64,000 nt of DNA from Ampelocalamus luodianensis. Its lineage: Eukaryota > Streptophyta > Magnoliopsida > Poales > Poaceae. Below, one piece after another: positions 56,363 to 64,000 of the stretch. Position numbers and translations under genes: made by a program. The notes under the pieces are model-generated. The model did not search any database, was not told the origin of the DNA, and saw only the letters and a list, made by a program, of their open reading frames with translations. The DNA lies in the NCBI GenBank assembly GCA_036346255.1, contig CM070632.1:27492657-27556656 (forward strand). Direction: 5' to 3'. The number at the start of each line of letters is the position of its first letter. The first letter of the stretch is position 1.

Positions 56363-56562
56363 TATACTGACTGTAGGTTAGAGATAGCACTAGCGTTAGA
56401 GTTAGTAAGCCTTTTTGAGTCAAAATATTTTGGGATTATCAAATTACTTTCAGAAGCTTTAAGTAGTAACATCTTTTATTCCTCATCCCTCTTAGTGCCT
56501 TTTCTTACCTTACTCTTGTTTGAATTGAAAAAGAAGTCTTACCTTGTTTTTCTTCCCTTTAG

Positions 56563-56656
56563 ATGAGTCGTCAATATCTGGTCAAGGAAACTCAAGCTGA
56601 GAACGTGGATGGATACCCGGCGCTTCTCCGAGATATGATGTGGAGGGCGAACTTTA
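56563..56656 (+). pseudogene. G4 gag start, interrupted
   Basis: The ATG at 56563, after a pyrimidine-rich TTTAG, opens a frame beginning MSRQYLVKETQAENVDGYPA. It reads about 30 codons before the terminus of a nested LTR at 56657. Homology resumes after 60778. Confidence 0.6.
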
Positions 56657-59600
56657 TGTAACAGCCCCAATTTTATGAACATTAATAAAATGCTTTATGA
56701 ATAGTAATGAGGTGCTGTTCATAGCATCACTGTTCATTTTTACAGTTTGGGCAGTATGTTACAAATGAAAACCTTCCTTTTCTAGCCAAACATCCAAAGC
56801 CTTTTCAAAAATTTAAAGGTCATGCAAGCTAATACTTGTATTGTGACTGGGAAGTATTTTTATTAAAGCCTAGATAAATTATCTTGGCCAAAAATAATTT
56901 TGTTGAATTTTTAGAAATTATTTTGCCTTGAAGAAAAATATTTGTTTTTAAATAAACCTATTCGGGCTAAGGTAATTATTTATGTATTTTACAAAGTGAA
57001 ACAGTGGTTTTTGAAATTTATTTGGAAAATATATTATCCCAGTAGCTTCCTGGAAAAGTTTCATGATTTTACAAATCTATTTACTATTTTTAAAAGCCCA
57101 GTCAAACTCTTGAGTATTTGAATAGGGCTTGGTCAACTAATCCGGTCTAAACCCAAACCCTAGCACTGTAGCGACTCGAACCCATGAGTTTGGGTCCAAC
57201 CAGTTCATCTTGGTCCGGCTCGATCCGCTCGAGCGCGAGCGAACTCTTCAGCGTCTTGTCACCGTTGATCTCCTATCGAGCGGGCATGGTTGTGATGCGG
57301 CGTGAGCTGTCCACGTATGCGCCTAATCCCCACCGTTGGATCTAAATCGACGGTCAAAGGAGGTGTATGCATTCGGACGACTCGGATCCCTCTCGATCCC
57401 CACCGTCCATCCCCAATCCAACCGCGCCCTTTTCATTTTGAAATTAAAGGTGCGCTTTCCTTTAACCGTCGGATTCAAATCCTCGGCACCCCTTTACCGC
57501 GTGCCATTAGGACTGCTTTTCTTTGGGCCGCGGATGTTAATCGTAGGGTCCATATCGTGTATGCATTCGACCATCCGGTTCCTCCGTTGATCCCGACCGT
57601 GAAAGTCCATCTAACGGTGCGCGTCATCTCATCTAAAGGGTGGCGTGTATCCTTTTGATTGACCGTTGATTTCAATCCAACGCCTCTTTGAACGTGGACC
57701 CCAAATCCCGTAGAGCTCTTTTAAATCTCCACCGCTCGTTTCAGATCGCACGCCCATATTAAACGATACCGATTAAAACCTTTTAACCCTTCTATTTATC
57801 GCAACCGCCATTTCTAATCGGACGGTTGTTGTTCTTTCGCGATTTAGAGGCGCGACGATCGCGCCGCCACGACCCGCATGTCGAGAGTTCTTATCTTCTT
57901 CCTTGCCTCATGCGCGCCGCCATTTCAGAAGCAGAGGAGAGGAATTATCCAAAGATTATGCAACTAAATTTTGGATATTTAGCCTAAATGGACACCTCAT
58001 CAACTCTAGACCCTTCTCCTTTGCCTTGTAGCTCAACCTCTATATATAACCCTAGCTTTTTGAGTCGCTACCATTGTTGATCACTGGAGCTTATCATCTT
58101 CCATTCTTTGTCGGTGGAGTTCCTTGCTTCTCCAATTTGTTCATCCATTCTAAACGCTGGTTCCATCTTGTAATAAAGATTTGACATCTTTTGTAGGTTA
58201 AACCCGAGCTTATTTCTCTATTGATCCAACTCGGTTTTAGGAACCTTGATGCTTTCCTTAGCTCGTGAGTTAAAGCGTGAGTTTTGCTATCTTAAGCATC
58301 TTAGGGACCTTAGCAACTCACATGAATCATTCACGTGAATGTCAATAGCTCCAACTTGCTTTAAACTGAAAAGTTAGTTTTATAACTTTTCGGTCTTTCA
58401 TATCATTTTCAAGGTTCTAGGGTTTCTCCTGTCAACTTATCGTTCTATTTAGGTCTCAACCAAACCCTAGTAGCATAAACCTTTGCTCTTTTAATTCTTG
58501 TTGTCATCTATTTAAACTTGTAGTAAAATGTTACCTCATCATTTGTTGTCGGCTCAGCCGACAATTTTTGAAATCTTGGTAGTTTTGTAACTCGGCCGAA
58601 TAGGGTTAGATTAGGGTTTGCCTAGGTATTATCTACTCTAAAAATCAGACTAAGTTTCAATTTAACATCTTTTACTTAGTCTATTCATAACTAACCCAAA
58701 ATCTCTCACTCTGTTTTTAGTTCTTTTCAAAATCAAAGCTGCAACTTTGATCTAAACTCTAGTTTCATTATAAAAAACGTATATGATAATATGGGTTATT
58801 ATCACTATTAGGGTAGTTATGACTTAAGCATCTTTGTTAATCATGCATTTCTTTATTGATCATACATTTTCTTTTATTCTATCTTGGTTGTCGACTTTGG
58901 TATTTATTGGAGTTTATTGTCTCTTATAGAATCTGGTTCTTAGAGGCTTTTGACACTATTTCAACAATCTGAGCTGCACAAGAAGTTTATTATTATCAAG
59001 GCAAGCATCCTCTTTGCACCATGTTGATCCCAAATTTTCTACAATAGCTTTTCTAAATACAGTGACATCTGTTGCATGCTATTTTGCTGGAAATACAAAT
59101 ATGGACTGTATTAGTTAGTTATGACCTGAGTAACATTGTGGATTACCTTAATTATGACCATACACTCAACCCTAGAGTAGTACTGTATACTATAATACAT
59201 ATTTTCAGAATTTGCTTAGACATACAGTCTAGATAATATTTAGTGTTTGACAAGATTAACTTGTCAAACAGGGGAGTAACAAATAAATTTCAGTTACTTC
59301 AATTCTTTGTCCAGTTTCTTTAAATCAGAATTGCATTTTAAATTTAAATTGATCTGGACAAGAGGATGCTAGTGATGGTGCTTTTGTGCACGAGATTGGG
59401 AATTGTGGTGGACTTGTTTGGACCAATTAAGGACTGAACTCTGACTATTCAATTCAAGTCCCCCACGTACTTCCACATGCAGTGTATGGGCGCTGTTTGG
59501 TTAAGTAAAGGGTTAAGACTATTGGGTTGGAAACAGGGGAGTAAGGATATGTGTATTGATCTTGTATGGCATAGATGCTTTGGTCTATAGACTGCGTTTT

Positions 59601-60322
59601 ATGCCATGTGAGCTTGTATGTCAATATCAGATGTTCTTAGAAGGGTGAGGGCGTATATGTGATCCGTCGCATGTACGTACCTTAAAGATGCCGATTGCAA
59701 TCTACTATGGGTAGCGAACCCATCGCATTACTTCTTATGGTTGGGTCGGCATTCCTGACGCAACATGTGTGCCCCGGTTAGACAGATGCTATCAGACGTT
59801 GTTTAAGCGAGATCAGTTCATACATGGGTATCCAACTCAATAGTGTTAGCTTGTTGAAAAATACCAAATCTTAGTTTCCCCGGTCGGCATACCAAAGGAA
59901 GTATGTCATCATTCGGAGGCGTCCGAAGGCAACGGGCTGACTAAGTCGTGTGGGTAAAGATGTACACCCCTGCAGGGTATCAAACTGTTCGAATAGCCGT
60001 GTCCACGGTCATGGACGATAACTTGAGTTGATGTCACCTGTATAGAAGTTTTGTTTTCAAATCTTTGTTTGGGTTTTGTTTCACATGAGAGGATTCATGC
60101 ACTCGCATCATTTACAATTACTTCATTTACTTCTGTGTTTAGTCCAACTTTGATTTATTAAATTGCTTTATCAAAACCTAGTTATTGTAGGTTAAGAAGT
60201 ACCGCTTTATGCAAAATTTAACCATTATACCTTCCTGTTGCAACCTTATGCATGTATAAATTCTACTCCTTTGCATAGGTTCTAATAAACACTTTATTTT
60301 ATTAGTTTGTGTAAGTCTTGCT

Positions 60323-60339
60323 GAGTACCTTCCGTACTC
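60323..60339 (+). repeat. Hairpin 1, family B
   Basis: GAGTAC-CTTCC-GTACTC. Stem as in family A, loop different. Confidence 0.75.
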
Positions 60340-60364
60340 AAGGTGCTATAACCTATTGTTGCAG

Positions 60365-60426
60365 GTGAGGACGGTTATTTGTATGAAGTGCTCGTTAGCG
60401 CCGATCAGGGTGACGCTAACGAGTAA
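60365..60426 (+). other. Acidic mini-frame and hairpin 2, family B
   Basis: After TTGCAG it reads EDGYLYEVLVSADQGDANE and a TAA stop, the same 19-residue length as family A with L, D, G-D and final E in register. The inverted repeat is CTCGTTAGCG / CGCTAACGAG (60391-60400 and 60414-60423), different in sequence from family A in part of the stem but in the same place. Confidence 0.5.
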
Positions 60427-60778
60427 ATCTACTTCTTTCCTCCACGCAATCGCCTGCGGGTGGATGGGGCCATTGGTGGATTTTGCGCTTTATTTTGCTT
60501 CCGCTGTTATAGTGACCAAGTCACTTAATATTGTAGTACTCCAGCCGAATTGTAAACTTATATTTAATTATGTAAATGTATGACTTGTATGTGTATGATG
60601 CAATGTTGTTTTAGGATATATGTGCAATGGTCACTGATCCTGGGAACCATTGTGAGACATATATCCGGGATACCTGAATATTGGATCTGTTACTTATTAA
60701 ATTTATGCTTCTAGCATGATCTTTAATGAAGGAGTAGTACTGTTCCTTGATTAAGCGTTGTGCTACAGTGTAACTTTA

Positions 60779-61430
60779 ATTAGGTACATTTCCAATATTC
60801 CGAGGCGTCCACACTTTACTTACCAGCCGATCTACGCCATCTATCGCCGCGACAGGGGGCCAGGCATGGAGGAATACTTGGCCATGATCAACATTATCGC
60901 CAGACAAGTCACGGGGAGCATCCCATATTGTTTCAAGGCACGTGGCACTTCTGAGGCCATGGCTCTACAGGAAGTGGTTCGTGTGGCTATGAGCCACCTC
61001 CGTTATGATCTGACGGAGTTGTCTCAACCGCCTTACGACCATTTTCCTATGAGAGAGCGTGGCACGGAGGTGGACACCTTTGCCCGGATCCAGTTTGGGG
61101 AAGATCCCCAGGTTAGGTAGTTAGCAAGATTGGTTCATATCATGGACCAAATCCATCGGTGCACTGTGTATAAGCTGTACAGACCCATCAACGTCTCGTG
61201 GTGGCCCAAGAGCACTTACAACTCATGTGTAATATGGGGATCGTTGACCGCCATGTGGTTTATGGCGCAAATGAGATTCCCCCATATGCTTCAGCACCAC
61301 CGATGTACCATCTTCCGGAAGTGCCAGGGCGTGTACCCAAATATGGGGCAAGACGCTAGGCCCGTATATCGGTCGGCTTTGCTCGTACTCATAGGATGGA
61401 ACCTGCTGGAGGCCATGTGATAGAGCAAGG
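60779..61430 (+). pseudogene. G4 gag, continuation
   Basis: The frame to 61120 has HFTYQPIYAIYRRDRGPGME, EYLAMINIIARQV and MALQEVVRVAMSHLRYDL, the N-terminal gag type of long-LTR gypsy elements. After a TAG stop at 61118 it goes on in two frames, with HIMDQIHRC and a block with VVYGANEIPPYAS. It connects in homology to 56563-56656 with a one-base shift. Confidence 0.65.
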
Positions 61431-61440
61431 CTCCCCTCTG

Positions 61441-62583
61441 CGGACCGAACATCTTGTTACACTAAACCAAGTATTTTTGCGTGCTAACCACACTAGAGGG
61501 ATATAGGACCTCTCTTGACTTAGTACTTTGGAGTGTGTTAGCTCCGAGTCGCAAGAGGTTGTGTAGGAGGAAAGGTGTTGGGGGCATTGTAGTTGTCCAA
61601 AGGCTTTACCCCTATGGGGTAGTTGACCTTCGGCTTTACAATGTAGCGTATGTGTTTCTATCCATACGAGTGGCTTGTAGTTAATAAACAATATTGGAAA
61701 TGTTTTGTAGGACTTAGCCGTGCCGGCATACCTTTGGAAGTGTGCTTAATCATGTGGCGAAAAGGCGATCTGAAGTGTGGGTACATTGGTACACCCCTGT
61801 AGGGTTCAAACTATTCGAATAGCTAAGTCCTTGGTTACGGACACGCTCGGAGAGGTCTTTCGAGAGTTAGACTATAATATTTTCTCTAAAACTTGATTGG
61901 GCGGTATGAATCGGGGATTCGTTCTATGTTGTGGTGGCTATTGGGTTAGTCACCTCCAGGTGGTTACTTCTGTTATTATTTGTTACCTTGCTGTTATGTC
62001 AACAATTAAAAACAGATTTGACAAATTGCCTTCAATCTATTATATTATTGCAAATGAAAATTGCTTTATGCGTCCAATTAACCATATAACCATCTCCTTT
62101 GTTTCAGCTTGCATGTAGCTATGTATAGGCTTGTTATTCGTAAGTCTTGCGAGTACATTTTTGTACTCAACTGCATTGTTTTATTGTTGCAGAGGAGGAA
62201 GTGGATCCCCAGGGGATCGATTTTTGTGGGTTTTGCTGCGGTGGGTGCGACTACCTTGGCGGCTCGGTCGGTTGCCTTGTGGGTTATTTGGCTATCCGGT
62301 CGTCTTTTGTTATCGCCATCTTATGGCACTTTTGCTTCCACTGTTATATGTTACTTTGATGTCATTTGGCCGGTCGGCTCTTTTGTAATAACTCTAGATT
62401 ATGTATGTCTTTTGCTAGACTTGGCATCGTAAGTTGTATAGAAATGGTGCATGATTTTGTAAAGATGTATGTGTGCTGTAATTCTAGGAAGCACATGTCC
62501 ATCGAGGCTTAGGATATTTAATTTGTAATACTAGAACCATTTGGAGGTTAAGTATTATGAGTTAAATACCCCGGGTCCTCACA
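61441..62583 (+). repeat. LTR fragment of the G2 family, opposite orientation
   Basis: It matches the reverse complement of about 20421-21590, from ACCGAACATCTTGT to GGGTCCTCACA. Left end missing. It contains the palindrome cluster (61778-61845), hairpin GAGTAC/GTACTC (62151-62168), TTGCAG (62187-62192) and an acidic start EEEVDPQG (62194-62217). A frame of about 70 residues continues from there. Divergence from the G2 LTRs is clear, so it is an older or different subfamily. Confidence 0.75.
61811..61822. repeat. CTATTCGAATAG palindrome, right-end LTR fragment
   Basis: Perfect palindrome in the G2-family fragment of opposite orientation, with GTACACCCCTGTAGGGTT before it and GTCCTTGGTTACGGACAC after it. 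Confidence 0.85.
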
Positions 62584-63285
62584 ACTAAGAGGACATTTCT
62601 GAGCATACGACATTGTTTAAAACAAATTATATAATTATCTACGCTCCTTAGCGCAACCCAAACATCACTCCTCAAGAACATCGATCTGTCTCAAACAGGA
62701 CAGTCCTCTTCTAAAAATCATAAATTTTCAGTTGTTTACCCAAAAATGGTGTTCTTTGATTATCTTGAAAGCTTACTAAATTACCCACATTAAACTAGTT
62801 GTTGAGATTCCCAGATTCTGTCATTCACTAACTCTACTAAACAGATTTTTAAAAGTGCCAGAACCTGGCAGATGTTCTAGACAGCAGAACTAAAATATAC
62901 ATAACTTTCAGTACAATTATCCAAAAATTATATTCTTTAGCTCTCTAAAAACCTTACGGAAACACCTACAACATTCACGTTGGTGGTATCCTCCAAATAA
63001 TTTGTTAACTAATTTCTATTATCCAGTTAATACAACCTACCCGAATCCTTACAGAGCCTCGGGACAGCAGCATTGTAAAATCCATAACTATCAATTCGTT
63101 CATCCAAATGACCTGATCCAAGACTCTACTGAAAGCTAAAGACGTTACCCACAAATCTCTAGGAGATGGCCAGATCAAATTGCATAATTAAAAATCCTCA
63201 AACTACCGAGCATTACAGACTGCCAGAAATCGATCTAATACTCGATATCGCCAAATCACTAAACTAAAAGACTAAACGAACTCAG
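62584..63285. repeat. Fragment like the G5/solo LTR family
   Basis: It has three CATAA(C/A)TTT-type units at about 62717, 62899 and 63079, with GGACAG-CAG words before each, in the same orientation as 45895-46395. Both ends are truncated. Confidence 0.6.
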
Positions 63286-63885
63286 AACCTCCCTTGACTA
63301 GCCTTGCATCTATACGACTGCATTTTGTGTGTTGGCTCGTGAGTACGGTTGTGTACTTAGGCTCGTTCGATACAATCTTTCAGATCCCCTCAATCAGGAT
63401 CCCTACGACCACTACTACTCGACGACTGAACCGGATGGTGGTGAAGATGACGAAGCTTAGGCCGGGAACCCCAGTCGCTTGCCTGTGGGTAGATTGAATG
63501 GATCCGCTATGACTTGTTTTGCTTCAGCCCTTATCCCCGACTCTGTACTTTGACTTTTGTAGAACCACTGCCTTCGCAGCTCTTTTGTAAAACAGTTGGC
63601 CGCACAACCTGTTATGTAATATATTGTGGGCTTGCCTTGTTCATACTGCGTACTGGTTACACCAAGCACTATTCCTACGAGCACTCTTCGCACTGAGCAC
63701 GATCTACATCGAGTGTAGTCGTACCACCTACGTCCAGGTGTGATCCTCAAGACCTCCTTGGAATCTCTCTAGGACCACTCCCCAGGACCTCCTCGGGACC
63801 TCTCCAGAACCTCTCAAAGACCTCCTCAGGACCTCTCTAGGACCTCCTCCTCAGGACCACCGTCGATCCTGCCCCCACACAGGCG
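63286..63885 (+). repeat. LTR fragment, family D-like
   Basis: It has GAGTAC-N6-GTACTT (63341-63358, last pair G-U), an acidic frame DGGEDDEA with a TAG stop (63433-63459) and a GGACCTCC array (63725-63860), and ends near CCCCCACACA. Layout as in 50158-51345 but diverged, without the palindrome cluster. Confidence 0.55.
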
Positions 63886-64000
63886 CACCGGCATCGCCTA
63901 AATAGAAAAACAAGAAAAAAGGGGGAAGGGGGAAGAGCTACCGCCGGCCATGGAGCCAGTCGGCCGCCTCGTCGCGCCGCCGCACGACAGCCTCCTAGCG
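63886..64000. other. Unassigned right edge
   Basis: A purine run (63905-63936) followed by GC-rich sequence with an ATG at 63950 opening EPVGRLVAPPHDSLL to the edge. It could be the start of a host gene or of an element; too short to decide. Confidence 0.3.

Larger units (their letters stand above)
56657..60767 (+). repeat. Solo LTR, family B
   Basis: It starts TGTAACAGCCCCAATTTT. CTTTA occurs at 56652-56656 and again at 60774-60778. The last CA is at 60766-60767, leaving six bases (GTGTAA) before the second CTTTA, so the right end is uncertain. It carries the palindrome cluster (59951-60018), hairpin 1 (60323-60339), acceptor TTGCAG (60359-60364) and hairpin 2 (60391-60423). There are short frames over 57302-57675 but no recognised domain. 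The orientation is inferred from these modules. Confidence 0.7.

Noticed and set aside
57302..57675. Frame of 118 codons in the family B LTR
   Set aside because: No domain, overlapped by frames on both strands, within an LTR and not near the acidic exon module.

Overview
This window is plant nuclear DNA, almost certainly from a grass. It is a nested pile of LTR retrotransposons with no intact host gene, rRNA, tRNA gene, operon or CRISPR array. The grass call rests on three things: a Ty1/copia LTR of the grass type beginning TGTTGGAGATATGCCC, chromoviruses of Tekay/Del type with LTRs over 4 kb, and a CRM-type (centromeric retrotransposon clade) chromovirus whose LTR begins TGATGAGGACATCC. The layout suggests heterochromatin, possibly pericentromeric. 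Family names come from recognition of motifs, not from a database search.

Layout, left part. (1) 1-1562 and 24532-25361 are the two halves of the pol of a plus-strand Tekay-like gypsy element (G1). Its 3' LTR is 25362-29808 and its 5' LTR lies off the left edge. (2) G1 is split inside its integrase by a minus-strand gypsy element (G2, 1563-24526) with perfect 5-bp target duplications (CATTC). G2 is a tandem structure: truncated LTR (1563-2484), gag remnant, full LTR, pol/gag, full LTR (20421-24526). (3) The middle G2 LTR is split by a plus-strand copia element (C1, 4978-12880) with near-matching target duplications GTTTT/GCTTT.

Layout, right part. 29809-31102 is a repeat-rich stretch. 31103-31457 is a copia LTR fragment. 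31457-32628 holds two exon remnants of a CRM-domain (chloroplast RNA splicing and ribosome maturation) protein gene. 32629-38148 is a minus-strand copia-like element with a gag and coiled-coil region but no detectable pol. 38149-50157 is the minus-strand CRM-clade retrotransposon (a different meaning of CRM). It is interrupted by a further LTR element (42967-47934) that itself carries a solo LTR (44717-47018). 50158-51345 is an LTR fragment. 51697-56346 is a second LTR of the G1 family, here a 5' LTR followed by a primer binding site and the start of gag, split by a solo LTR (56657 to about 60767). The right end is a mosaic of three LTR fragments.

The most interesting signal is inside the long gypsy LTRs. 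At least four diverged LTR families share one ordered architecture: a cluster of palindromes centred on CTATTCGAATAG; then, 338-358 bp downstream in the element sense, a GAGTAC/GTACTC hairpin; then a splice-acceptor-like CAG; then a short acidic reading frame, which in two families is itself an inverted repeat ending in a stop codon. The first hairpin shows a compensatory base-pair change between families. The second keeps pairing through G-U changes within one family and has a different stem in another. In the two G1-family LTRs a splice-donor-like site about 1.2 kb upstream is in phase with the acidic frame. This could be a conserved RNA structure, a spliced small protein, or both.

A second pervasive signal is small lesions at CTG and CAG trinucleotides (to CG, CCG or TCG), including in primer binding sites. 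This explains why young-looking elements have shattered reading frames, and it may be a sequencing artefact linked to CHG methylation.
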